From assembly GCF_001275385.1 (NCBI RefSeq), contig NZ_LGIW01000012.1, positions 186,001-250,000 on the forward strand: a DNA stretch of 64,000 bases, in the 5' to 3' direction. The translations under genes were made by a program, and so were the position numbers. Source of the DNA: Exiguobacterium sp. BMC-KP (GTDB taxonomy: Bacteria; Bacillota; Bacilli; Exiguobacteriales; Exiguobacteriaceae). Below are positions 16,581 to 24,723 of this stretch, piece by piece (the first letter of the stretch is position 1; every line of letters begins with the position of its first letter). Below the pieces are notes generated by a model. That model did no database searches. It worked only from the letters and a program-made list of their open reading frames with translations, and was not told where the DNA came from.

Positions 16581-18257
16581 TCAAAGATTTGCATAGTGCG
16601 CGGTACAATTGCGTCCGTTGTGTTTTCCACCGACATACAATGCATGATCGGCTTGGCGTAAAGACTCTTCGAACGTTCTTTGGTATTTTTCGTCGACTGT
16701 ATCGATACCAAGGCTAACGGTTAACGAAAGTCGATGACCATCGACGAGGAAAGGACGATCCATGACCGCATGGCGGACAGTTTCGGCGAGATGAATAGCA
16801 GCCTCTTGACTACCATTTCGTAGTAAGAGGACGAATTCCTCCCCGCCATAACGAGCAGCAAAGACATCATCATGTTGTAATTGAATCGCTTGGATACGTC
16901 GTCCGAGTTCACGAAGGACAAGATCTCCAACTTTATGACCATACGTATCATTGACTCGTTTGAAGTGATCGATATCGAACAGAATGACTGATAGTGGATA
17001 GGCATCGGCGGCAAATTCTTGCCGACCATGTTCGTAAAAGGCACGACTATTTGGTAATTCCGTCAAGGCATCCGTCCGACTTTCCGTATACAGCTGAACT
17101 GTTTCACGAGAGCGTTCTAAAACACGACAAAAGATGCGGAGTAAACGAGATAATTCGTCAGCATTCGTTACGTCATAGGCATCGGCAACCTGATGGAACA
17201 GGATGATTGAGACATCGACCTCTCCACTTGTAATCGAAGGAATGGCTAGCATCGAGTGGCGATCAACAGGTAAGCCGATTTGAATGTCATTTCCCCAATC
17301 ACACCGAAGACCATAGATGATCGGAGTATGCAAATCGTCAGCTGTCAGTGAATGAAATAGAGGTAACACGTCGATTGGTTGTTTCGTCCGAATGTTATAG
17401 ATGACTTGCTTCCGTTGTTGTTGAATCGAGATCCAACCTTCAGAAAACGGCAGAAGATGTGGTAAGTCAAGGAGTAGCGAGTCAATCGTTTCGCGTTCAA
17501 AGCGGGAAATCAATAAGTGTTCCTTTGCATCGTCAAATCGTTTGGCACTATCATTTGCTTCGAGTGAGTCACCACGTTCTTGGAGCAGACGCTTGAATAA
17601 AAAGAGAATCAAGGCAGACACCGTTGCTGCGACGAGTGGACTCTCATCATAGAACCAGATGCCGAGTAGGGCACTTAACATGCTAATCCCGTAGACAAGA
17701 GATTGAAGCTTTACGAGACGTCGCCAATCGTATTTCAAGTAGAGGAAACGATTAACGAACAGACATTGGAAGTAAGAGACAAGGAAGACCGTAATTACAA
17801 AGCCGATGAAAGGGATCATTGCTTTAGAATACGTAAAGCTTGAGCCAATCGGACCGCCTAACGCATAATACGCAAATGCCGGAAATGAGATATAGACTAA
17901 ATCGAACAGAGCGTTGATTGGATAGAGGTACACGAAACGTTTCCAGCGTATCGCTTTTCGGTGAGACATGAATTGAAAGACGAGAATACCAACTTGACTT
18001 AAAATCAAGGCGTACGTCAAACCATAATTCAGGAACAAAAATAAGATGATTCCTTCTTGGAAGGTATAGTAAATGCCGCCACGGCGGACATTATCGAACT
18101 GAAATAAGAGAACGAGTCCAAACAAATAAAGTGTATTGATGATGGAGACAGAAGGATGGAAGGTCGGTGGATGAACGATGCCGATCAATAATAATGTCAA
18201 AGCGACGAGACCGAAGACAATCCAGCTCGTCCGGGCTACGTGTTGATAGTAGCGCAT
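16581..18257 (-). CDS. membrane diguanylate cyclase with GAF-like sensor and GGDEF domain
   Basis: 558 residues from ATG 18257 (GGGGAGGG ribosome site). About six membrane segments fill residues 1-210, followed by a coiled linker, a GAF-like region around 230-370, and a GGDEF domain at about 385-550. The active loop is RYGGEEF and the metal/GTP region LFDIDHFKRVNDTYGHKVGD, so it should make c-di-GMP. I see no RxxD inhibitory site at the canonical position before GGEEF (the segment reads HDDVFAARY). The YajQ gene at 24118 belongs to a family with c-di-GMP binders, the only other possible c-di-GMP gene seen. Confidence 0.88.
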   Translation of the reverse strand: MRYYQHVARTSWIVFGLVALTLLLIGIVHPPTFHPSVSIINTLYLFGLVLLFQFDNVRRGGIYYTFQEGIILFLFLNYGLTYALILSQVGILVFQFMSHRKAIRWKRFVYLYPINALFDLVYISFPAFAYYALGGPIGSSFTYSKAMIPFIGFVITVFLVSYFQCLFVNRFLYLKYDWRRLVKLQSLVYGISMLSALLGIWFYDESPLVAATVSALILFLFKRLLQERGDSLEANDSAKRFDDAKEHLLISRFERETIDSLLLDLPHLLPFSEGWISIQQQRKQVIYNIRTKQPIDVLPLFHSLTADDLHTPIIYGLRCDWGNDIQIGLPVDRHSMLAIPSITSGEVDVSIILFHQVADAYDVTNADELSRLLRIFCRVLERSRETVQLYTESRTDALTELPNSRAFYEHGRQEFAADAYPLSVILFDIDHFKRVNDTYGHKVGDLVLRELGRRIQAIQLQHDDVFAARYGGEEFVLLLRNGSQEAAIHLAETVRHAVMDRPFLVDGHRLSLTVSLGIDTVDEKYQRTFEESLRQADHALYVGGKHNGRNCTAHYANL

Positions 18258-18343
18258 GAAACATCCCTCCCCCTGAGAAGTATCTTTTATTCCTATACCC
18301 GAATTGTGGAAATTTTGATAAGCCATTTACCAAAAAAATAAGG

Positions 18344-18372
18344 TTGAGAGAAAAGAAAGAATTGCGTATAAT
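18344..18372 (+). promoter_or_regulatory. promoter of the argS T-box transcript
   Basis: TTGAGA (18344-18349), 17-bp spacer, TATAAT (18367-18372). Confidence 0.7.
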
Positions 18373-18394
18373 GTGAAGGATATCAAATACAGTC

Positions 18395-18632
18395 GATGAT
18401 GAAGAGAGTAACGATTGATTTTCGTCAACTAGCGAATCAGGGAATGGTGGAAGCCTGAGGACGAACCGGTCGCGAAACGCACTTCTGAGACGCTGCCCGA
18501 TTCCTGATGGAAGAGGCGTAGCCGGGGGACCCCCGTTATCCCCGAACAAGGTGGGTGTCGAGTGACACCAAGAAGAGTGGTACCGCGGTCAGTCCGTCTC
18601 TTTGCGCGTAGCGCAAGGGGCGTTTTTTATTG
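18395..18632 (+). promoter_or_regulatory. T-box riboswitch controlling argS
   Basis: The conserved T-box core GAGTGGTACCGCGG lies at 18575-18588. A long Stem I region precedes it, with a GAAGAGAGTAACGA lead and a GGTGGAAGCC apical motif. A probable arginine specifier codon CGC lies at 18478-18480, followed by ACTTCTGAG. The terminator (CTTTGCGC / GCGCAAGG plus T6) ends near 18630. Uncharged tRNA-Arg binding would favour the antiterminator and switch argS on. This element fills most of the 407-bp gap between the cyclase and argS. Confidence 0.92.
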
Positions 18633-18664
18633 CAAAAAAATCAGTGAAGCTGGAGGAAATAAAG

Positions 18665-20347
18665 ATGAGTTATAAAGCACAATATGCAGAAGTGTTACAT
18701 CAAGTCATGGAAGGTGCCTTGTCGGTTGAACAAATCGAACAACTAATCGAGCAACCAAAACACGAAGATCATGGTGATCTTGCTTTCCCATGTTTCATGC
18801 TCGCAAAAGCATTCCGTAAGGCACCAAACATGATTGCTTCGGACCTCGCAGAAAAAATCAATGCACCGTTATTCACGAACGTTCAAGCTGTAGGTCCCTA
18901 CATCAACGTCTTCTTGAACCGAGAAGTCGTCTCGCAAGAAATCGTCAATCAAGTCTTGAAGGAAAAAGAGACATTCGGTTCTAGCGAAGCCAATGGCAAG
19001 ACGATCGTTACGGATTTCTCATCTCCGAACATCGCCAAACCATTCTCAATGGGTCACTTGCGTTCGACGGTCATCGGGAACGCGCTCAACCAAATCTCGC
19101 GCAAAAAAGGGTACGATGTCGTTGGTGTCAACCACCTAGGGGACTGGGGAACACAGTTCGGGAAATTGATGGTTGCTTACACGATGTGGGGTGAGGAAGA
19201 AGCAGTCCGCGCAGAACCAATCAAAGAATTGTTAAAATTGTACGTTCGCTTCCATGAAGAAGCGGAAACGAATCCAGCACTTGAGGATGAAGGACGCCTC
19301 TGGTTCAAAAAACTCGAACAAGGTGATGAGCAGGCGACGACTCTTTGGACGTGGTTCCGCGAAGTCTCACTTGTTGAATTCAACCGTGTCTATGACATGC
19401 TCGGTGTTAAATTCGATAGCTTGAACGGTGAAGCTTTCTACAACGATAAGATGCAACACGTCATCGATCTACTCGAAGAGAAAGATTTACTCGTTGAATC
19501 TGAGGGAGCAATGGTCGTTGATCTCGAAGCAGAAGGTATGCCACCTGCCTTGATTAAAAAGAAAGATGGCGCAACCCTTTACGCAACACGCGATTTAGCA
19601 GCTGCTGTCTATCGTCTCGAAACATACCGTTTTGAACAGGCATTCTATGTCGTCGGTGGCGAGCAAGCCCTTCACTTCAAGCAATTGTTTGCAGTTCTGA
19701 AGAAACTTGGGTTTGAGAATGTCGACGGCATGCACCATGTACCGTTCGGTTTAATCATGAAAGACGGAAAGAAAATGTCGACGCGTAAAGGTCGGATCGT
19801 CTTGCTTGAAGAAGTACTACAAGAAGCAATCGACGTCGCGAAGAAAAACATCGCGGAAAAAAATCCGAACTTAGCAAATGCCGAAGCGACGGCTCGTCAA
19901 GTCGGTGTGGGCGCGGTCATCTTCCATGACTTGAAGAACGAACGGATGAACAATATCGAGTTCGATCTTGAGCACATGTTGAAATTCGAAGGTGAAACAG
20001 GACCATACGTCCAATATACGAATGCTCGTGCGAACTCGTTGCTCCGTAAAGGTGGCTATGATGGAACACCATTCGCAGGCAGTGCCGATGATCATGCATG
20101 GGGTGTCGTTTCAATGTTGAACCAATTCTCGACAGTCATCGATCGTGCGTTTGCGCGTCGTGAACCATCAATCATTAGCCGATATGTCTTAGATCTTGCA
20201 CAAAGCTTCAATAAATACTATGGGCACGTCCGTGTTCTCGAAGATGACGCAGCAAAACAATCACGTCTTGCACTCGTCAAGTCTGTCACGATCGTCTTGA
20301 CAGAAGGTCTTCGTTTACTTGGTGTCGGCGCTCCAGAAGAAATGTAA
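18665..20347 (+). CDS. argS: arginyl-tRNA synthetase
   Basis: 560 residues from ATG 18665, eight bases after GGAGG. Class I features: the HIGH-type motif in SPNIAKPFSMGHLRSTVIGN at about residue 118-138 and the KMS loop KDGKKMSTRKG at about 365-375. The N-terminal Add1-type domain and C-terminal DALR anticodon domain (YVQYTNARANSLLRK onward) are both present, and the length is normal. The enzyme charges tRNA-Arg in the cytoplasm. Expression is governed by the upstream T-box. The next gene starts 30 bp downstream with no terminator between, so co-transcription is likely. Confidence 0.97.
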   Translation: MSYKAQYAEVLHQVMEGALSVEQIEQLIEQPKHEDHGDLAFPCFMLAKAFRKAPNMIASDLAEKINAPLFTNVQAVGPYINVFLNREVVSQEIVNQVLKEKETFGSSEANGKTIVTDFSSPNIAKPFSMGHLRSTVIGNALNQISRKKGYDVVGVNHLGDWGTQFGKLMVAYTMWGEEEAVRAEPIKELLKLYVRFHEEAETNPALEDEGRLWFKKLEQGDEQATTLWTWFREVSLVEFNRVYDMLGVKFDSLNGEAFYNDKMQHVIDLLEEKDLLVESEGAMVVDLEAEGMPPALIKKKDGATLYATRDLAAAVYRLETYRFEQAFYVVGGEQALHFKQLFAVLKKLGFENVDGMHHVPFGLIMKDGKKMSTRKGRIVLLEEVLQEAIDVAKKNIAEKNPNLANAEATARQVGVGAVIFHDLKNERMNNIEFDLEHMLKFEGETGPYVQYTNARANSLLRKGGYDGTPFAGSADDHAWGVVSMLNQFSTVIDRAFARREPSIISRYVLDLAQSFNKYYGHVRVLEDDAAKQSRLALVKSVTIVLTEGLRLLGVGAPEEM

Positions 20348-20377
20348 GACCAATCCACGAATAAGAAGAGGTAGATT

Positions 20378-20983
20378 ATGAAGACTGAAACGAAAGAACG
20401 ATTACAGCAAGCTGCTTCACAGATGAAGCAGGAGCCTTTGGCGGAAACGGTCGCATTCATGGCTGATTTTCACGGGAAAGTCGCAGCGTGGTTACCGGGA
20501 GAGTCTGTCGATTTCGTTCACGACTTCGTGACGGCACCGGAAGCAGAGTTGATTGCTCCCATTGAAGGCGATGCATTACGAACGAAAGAGAATTTTGAAT
20601 TCTTCATGCGTAAAAAACAGACGCGGAAAAAACTTGGCGAACTGTTGACGCTTTGGAAGTCAGCACGTACGACAGAGACATTGAGTCAAATCGATGCGAT
20701 TGGATTGAAAAAGTGGCTTGCACGTAATGAATTCCGTTCGGAAGACAAACCATGGGATTACTTGAATCGACTGCACGTCCTTCTTTTCCTTGATTTGATG
20801 ACGACGATCATCGACGATCATCAATTGACGAGTCTGCATGAGCAACTTGTTGGTACGACACCAGTTCCGACGAGCTTCGTTCGTCGCCAAGGGGATGTCC
20901 GTCAAGTCATCGAAGCCTTTGCAGAAGACTCAAACTTCACACAAGTCGATGTCGTCAAAGCATCGCTTGTCCGTTACCTCTGA
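20378..20983 (+). CDS. conserved-looking soluble protein of unknown function, downstream of argS
   Basis: 201 residues, predicted mostly helical, no signal peptide, no membrane segment and no cysteine. I do not recognise the family. Stretches such as FMADFHGKVAAWLPGESVDFVHDFV and FFMRKKQTRKKLGELLTLWKSAR look like packed amphipathic helices. The ribosome site is AAGAGGTAG before ATG 20378. It shares the argS transcript and a downstream terminator, so arginine limitation probably raises its expression too. Confidence 0.7.
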   Translation: MKTETKERLQQAASQMKQEPLAETVAFMADFHGKVAAWLPGESVDFVHDFVTAPEAELIAPIEGDALRTKENFEFFMRKKQTRKKLGELLTLWKSARTTETLSQIDAIGLKKWLARNEFRSEDKPWDYLNRLHVLLFLDLMTTIIDDHQLTSLHEQLVGTTPVPTSFVRRQGDVRQVIEAFAEDSNFTQVDVVKASLVRYL

Positions 20984-21000
20984 TAGTGAAGATGCATGAA

Positions 21001-21035
21001 CAAAAGCCGTCGAGCCTTGCGCCCGACGGCTTTTG
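21001..21035. terminator. bidirectional terminator
   Basis: AAAAGCCGTCG and CGACGGCTTTT around a 13-nt loop; ends the argS transcript and the convergent phosphoesterase gene. Confidence 0.8.
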
Positions 21036-21045
21036 TTGTATCATC

Positions 21046-21639
21046 TCAGTTCGCTTGATGAAATACGATCGTTTGTTGCTCCGTATCGTAGAGACACCAT
21101 TCCCGTTCGAACACGACGGGACCGAGATTGACCGCGTAACGTTCTCCTGCGATCGATAGGGGTTGGTGTAATGGACTAGGGAGTGCATCCCCATTTTGAA
21201 ACAAGCCTCTGATATGACTATGTCCAAAAAAGAGGAGCGGCTCGTGTTGCTGTGACAGATCAGGCAGAAAATCACGCGACCAACTTAATTGGTCTCCATG
21301 AATCAATAGCGCCCCCTCGATTCGTTGTTTTCGAGGACAAAGACGTAATGCGTCGATGACAGGAGATAGATGCGGCGGGACGAGTGACAGGATGCGTTCT
21401 TCTTGATTGCCGAGCAACGTTTTAAAATCAATCAGTTCTAAAAAATCATCATCAAGCGTCACGACGAGGGAGAGTGATTCAAACGAATAGCGCTTCGCTC
21501 GCTTTTTACCAACATGGCATTCGTAAATATCTCCAAGACAAAATAGACGCGCATCGGGAGCGAGTCGCCGTATATCAGCTAGGACAGCCGCTGTGTCGGC
21601 TACTGAACTGTGAAGATCCGCAAAAAGGGCATAACGCAT
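21046..21639 (-). CDS. calcineurin-like metallophosphoesterase
   Basis: 197 residues. Metal-binding motifs of the superfamily appear in order: MRYALFADLHS at the N terminus (D-x-H), FCLGDIYE (GD), LLGNQEE (GN[H/Q]E), LIHGDQ and FFGHSHI (GHxH). This points to a bimetallic phosphodiesterase or phosphatase of the small YfcE/ApaH-like type; the substrate is unknown. AAAGGAG precedes ATG 21639. The replacement of GNHE by GNQE is common in this family and need not abolish activity. Confidence 0.85.
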   Translation of the reverse strand: MRYALFADLHSSVADTAAVLADIRRLAPDARLFCLGDIYECHVGKKRAKRYSFESLSLVVTLDDDFLELIDFKTLLGNQEERILSLVPPHLSPVIDALRLCPRKQRIEGALLIHGDQLSWSRDFLPDLSQQHEPLLFFGHSHIRGLFQNGDALPSPLHQPLSIAGERYAVNLGPVVFEREWCLYDTEQQTIVFHQAN

Positions 21640-21716
21640 GATCGACCACTCCTTTTGTTAAGGAGATACCCGAAAATGCGTCATGCCCATCTTTTTTTAA
21701 TCTAATCGTGCGTATC

Positions 21717-22130
21717 TTATTCTGTTTCTACTGTGATGCCACGTTCTGCGAAGACGACTTTCGCGACTTCAAGTGCGTTCAAGACACGTGGGAATCCAGT
21801 GTAAGGAACAAGATGCATGATAGCTTCGACGATTTCGTTTCCTGTCAAACCAGCTGTCAATCCAGTGTTGATATGGAGAGCGAGCTGTGGTTCTGTACCT
21901 TGTGTGACGAGAGAAGCGATCGTGACGATTGCGCGGTCGCGGTTGACGAGACCATCGCGGCTGTAAACTTCACCGTATGCGAAATCCGTGATCCACTCAC
22001 CGACTGCTGGAGCGATATCTTTCAGGGATTCAGAGATTTTATCATGCGTTGATTGTGCAGCGTTTGTGTCTGTGAATTCGCTGAGTTTTTTAACGCCTGT
22101 TTCGTGACGTGATTCAAAATGAGTTGCCAT
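21717..22130 (-). CDS. carboxymuconolactone decarboxylase family protein
   Basis: 137 residues from ATG 22130 (AGGAAGTCC upstream); the longer frame to 22241 overlaps the LysR gene and lacks a ribosome site. It has the gamma-CMD pattern RDRAIVTIASLVTQGTEPQLALHINTG followed by GLTGNEIVEAIMHLVPYTGFPRVLNAL. The CxxC peroxidatic pair of AhpD-like members is absent, so it is closer to the non-thiol branch. It lies 91 bp downstream of a LysR-type gene on the same strand, across from an SDR dehydrogenase, and the three may form a regulated catabolic set. Confidence 0.85.
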   Translation of the reverse strand: MATHFESRHETGVKKLSEFTDTNAAQSTHDKISESLKDIAPAVGEWITDFAYGEVYSRDGLVNRDRAIVTIASLVTQGTEPQLALHINTGLTAGLTGNEIVEAIMHLVPYTGFPRVLNALEVAKVVFAERGITVETE

Positions 22131-22221
22131 GGTAAAGGACTTCCTTTCTTTTTTAACGATGTTCTCATCGTAAAGGAAGAAAATCCATTCTACAAATACA
22201 TGATTTTTATGAAAGGTATGC

Positions 22222-23100
22222 TTATTTGGAATACATGTCACTGACGAATTGAATCCATTTTCGCGTTACATAGGATTGATAGCGACCGGTCGGAACCGCA
22301 ATTCCTAAGTGCCATGGCACACGCGTTTTCAATGGAATCGTTTTGACGCCGCGAATCGAAAAACGATCAGCAATCGAACGCGGAAGAACAGTCACTGCGT
22401 TTCCTTCTGCGACAAGCAAACATAGGAAATCCCACTGCGAGCTAATCCGGGAAACGTGTGGTGTGAACCCAGCATCCTGACAAGCATTCAAGACGACGTC
22501 GTGGAGTGAGAATGTCTCATTGAATAAGACGAACGGCATGTCGGCGACTTCCTCTAACGCAATCATCGACCGATCGGCGAGAGGATGATCACTTGGTAAA
22601 AATAAATGGAGTTCTTCTTCGATGAAGGGGTGCGTCGTCAAATGCTCATCTGAAGGAAGTACTGTTGCGATTAAATCGACTTCACCGGCGACGACTGCTT
22701 TTTCTAACGCATGTCCACCTGCTTCGATCAATGCGATTTGAATCATTGGATACATCTCCTCGAAACGCCGCAGGAGACCCGGAAAAAACAGCGAGCCGAT
22801 TAATGGAGGAACACCGAGGCGGATCGTTCCTTTCGTCAGATGCATGACATCATAGAGATGAGAAGGTAGGTCAGATAACTGACGCAAAATCTTTTCCCCC
22901 TCAACTAATAAGGTCTCACCAGCATCCGTCAGGACGATTTGTCGTTTGCTTCGGTCGAACAGTTCCATCTCGAGTTCTTCTTCTAAATGACGGACCATTT
23001 TACTGAGTGTTGGTTGCGTGACATGAAGATGTTCAGCGGCACGAGTGAAACTTTTAAAGCGTGCTACTTCCGTAAAATATTCCAGTTGGCGGAAATCCAT
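22222..23100 (-). CDS. LysR-family transcriptional regulator
   Basis: 292 residues from ATG 23100 behind AGGAGAATA. The N-terminal winged HTH reads MDFRQLEYFTEVARFKSFTRAAEHLHVTQPTLSKMVRHLEEEL in outline, the classical LTTR signature at 1-60. The effector domain (90-290) includes GTIRLGVPPLIGSLFFPGLL. The CidR/CcpC/AlsR branch is possible but not decidable. It is divergent from a 3-hydroxybutyrate-dehydrogenase-type SDR, with an LTTR-box-like repeat between them, so that gene and the downstream CMD gene are the likely targets. Confidence 0.88.
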   Translation of the reverse strand: MDFRQLEYFTEVARFKSFTRAAEHLHVTQPTLSKMVRHLEEELEMELFDRSKRQIVLTDAGETLLVEGEKILRQLSDLPSHLYDVMHLTKGTIRLGVPPLIGSLFFPGLLRRFEEMYPMIQIALIEAGGHALEKAVVAGEVDLIATVLPSDEHLTTHPFIEEELHLFLPSDHPLADRSMIALEEVADMPFVLFNETFSLHDVVLNACQDAGFTPHVSRISSQWDFLCLLVAEGNAVTVLPRSIADRFSIRGVKTIPLKTRVPWHLGIAVPTGRYQSYVTRKWIQFVSDMYSK

Positions 23101-23123
23101 CAGTATTCTCCTATTCTTTTGAG

Positions 23124-23138
23124 TTATAGATGTCATAA
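23124..23138. promoter_or_regulatory. LysR-type box candidate
   Basis: TTAT-N7-ATAA, a 15-bp dyad of T-N11-A form, in the 121-bp divergent region between the LysR gene and the SDR gene. Confidence 0.35.
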
Positions 23139-23221
23139 CAAGTATTCATTTTTATTATTCTTTCAATCAGCGTACAGTAAAGAGACCGAACACGTAAAGA
23201 TAAAGAAAGAAGGAATCCATC

Positions 23222-24007
23222 ATGATGAAACAACTCGAAGGAAAAGTCGCGTTAATTACAGGAGCAGCAAGCGGAATCGGTCTCGAAATCGCTGAAGAAT
23301 TCGCTCAAGAAGGCGCTAAAGTCGTTATTGTCGATCTTCAGGAAGAAGCAGCCAAACGCTCAGCCGAAACACTTCGTGAAAAAGGCTTCGATGCGTTTGC
23401 CGTCGCGGGTGATGTGACGAATGAAGAGGCAATCAAATCAAGTATCGAACAGACTGTCGCGCATTACGGAACGATTGATATCGTCATTAACAATGCGGGA
23501 ATGCAGCACGTCTCACCAATCGAAGAGTTCTCAACTGAGAAATTCGACTTGCTTCAAAGCATCATGCTTCGTGCACCATTCCTCTATACGAAATACGTCT
23601 TCCCGATCATGAAAAAACAAGGATCTGGACGCATCTTGAACATGTCGTCAATCAACGGATTGATTGGTTTTGCAGGAAAAGCAGCATACAATAGTGCAAA
23701 ACACGGCGTCATCGGTTTAACGAAAGTAGCCGCATTAGAAGGAGCAACTTCTGGTATTACGGTTAATGCGATTTGCCCAGGATATGTCGATACACCACTT
23801 GTCCAAAATCAATTATCTTCACTCGCTGAAACGCGGAACGTACCGCTCGAGCGTGTGTTAGAAGAAGTCATTTATCCACTTGTTCCACAACAACGGTTAT
23901 TGCAAGTTAAAGAAATCGCGGATTACGCTATTTTCCTTGCAAGTGACAAAGCAGCAGGTGTCACGGGTCAAGCTGTCGTTCTCGATGGTGGCTATACAGC
24001 ACAGTAA
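23222..24007 (+). CDS. SDR dehydrogenase, 3-hydroxybutyrate dehydrogenase type
   Basis: 261 residues. Classical SDR order: ALITGAASGIGLEIAEEFA (TGxxxGIG) at 11-29, INNAGMQH (NNAG) near 90, catalytic Ser in NMSSINGLIG, and YNSAKHG (YxxxK) near 158-162. The segment QHVSPIEEF and the C-terminal GQAVVLDGGYTAQ are typical of D-3-hydroxybutyrate dehydrogenases, which oxidise 3-hydroxybutyrate to acetoacetate with NAD. Ribosome site GAAGGA; ATG 23222 is favoured over ATG 23225. Divergent LysR gene suggests specific control. Confidence 0.82.
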   Translation: MMKQLEGKVALITGAASGIGLEIAEEFAQEGAKVVIVDLQEEAAKRSAETLREKGFDAFAVAGDVTNEEAIKSSIEQTVAHYGTIDIVINNAGMQHVSPIEEFSTEKFDLLQSIMLRAPFLYTKYVFPIMKKQGSGRILNMSSINGLIGFAGKAAYNSAKHGVIGLTKVAALEGATSGITVNAICPGYVDTPLVQNQLSSLAETRNVPLERVLEEVIYPLVPQQRLLQVKEIADYAIFLASDKAAGVTGQAVVLDGGYTAQ

Positions 24008-24023
24008 GAAACAGCATAAAGGA

Positions 24024-24067
24024 AAGGAGATACTTTTTGGATGCAATCCAGAAAGTATCTCCTTTTT
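24024..24067 (+). terminator. intrinsic terminator of the SDR gene
   Basis: AAAGGAGATACTTT and complement around a 16-nt loop that itself contains TGGATGCAATCCA, ending in T6. Confidence 0.8.
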
Positions 24068-24117
24068 TGTTTGATAGATGCTGAAAAAACGTGTTCAGCC
24101 TGTTTGACGTGAATCGA

Positions 24118-24612
24118 TTAACGGAAGTTAATGAATTGAACGTCGACGGATAATGGAAGCTCACGAACGATTTGCATGACTTGTTGTAAGTCATCACGTG
24201 ATTTACCTGTGACTCGGATTTGGTCATCTTGGATTTGTGTCTTCACTTTTAATTTTGACTCCTTGACGGCGTTGTTAATCTTTTTCGCGTCGTCACGATC
24301 GATTCCACTTTTGAGGATGACACGTTGGCGAACTGTGTTCCCAGCAGCCTGCTCGACTTTTTCGTACTGCAGGTTTTTTGTCGGAACTTCGCGCTTGATC
24401 AATTTTGCTGTTAAGACATCTTTAACTTGATCAAGTTTGAAATTGTCATCTGAGATCAGAATCAAATCCTCTTTTTCGAGCTTCATGTCGCTCTTTGAAC
24501 CTTTAAAGTCGAAGCGGTTCGTAATTTCCTTCAGTGCGATCTGAACCGCGTTCTTGACTTCCTCGATATTGATTTGTGACACGATATCAAATGAATTATC
24601 TTTTGCTGCCAT
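24118..24612 (-). CDS. yajQ: YajQ family nucleotide-binding protein
   Basis: 164 residues from ATG 24612 (AAGGGGAGA upstream). The start [22 protein letters not shown] and the later [16 protein letters not shown] are characteristic of YajQ/DUF520. Two RRM-like beta-alpha-beta modules follow, ending [13 protein letters not shown]. Family members bind GTP/ATP, and some have been reported as c-di-GMP effectors, but a c-di-GMP role in Bacillota is unproven. The gene is isolated, convergent with the SDR gene and divergent from the pullulanase gene. Confidence 0.93.
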   Translation of the reverse strand: MAAKDNSFDIVSQINIEEVKNAVQIALKEITNRFDFKGSKSDMKLEKEDLILISDDNFKLDQVKDVLTAKLIKREVPTKNLQYEKVEQAAGNTVRQRVILKSGIDRDDAKKINNAVKESKLKVKTQIQDDQIRVTGKSRDDLQQVMQIVRELPLSVDVQFINFR

Positions 24613-24684
24613 TTCAATCTCCCCTTTCATTCCACTCTCTATTTTAGAGAGGAATACCGGAAGCGTCCACTGCTTTGAAATTTT

Positions 24685-24692
24685 GTTATAAT
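24685..24692 (+). promoter_or_regulatory. extended -10 promoter of the pullulanase gene
   Basis: TGT directly before TATAAT (24687-24692), about 30 bp ahead of the TTG start; no good -35 is present. Confidence 0.45.
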
Positions 24693-24723
24693 AAAAACCA
24701 TGAAATGAAAGGGGTGCTTAGCT

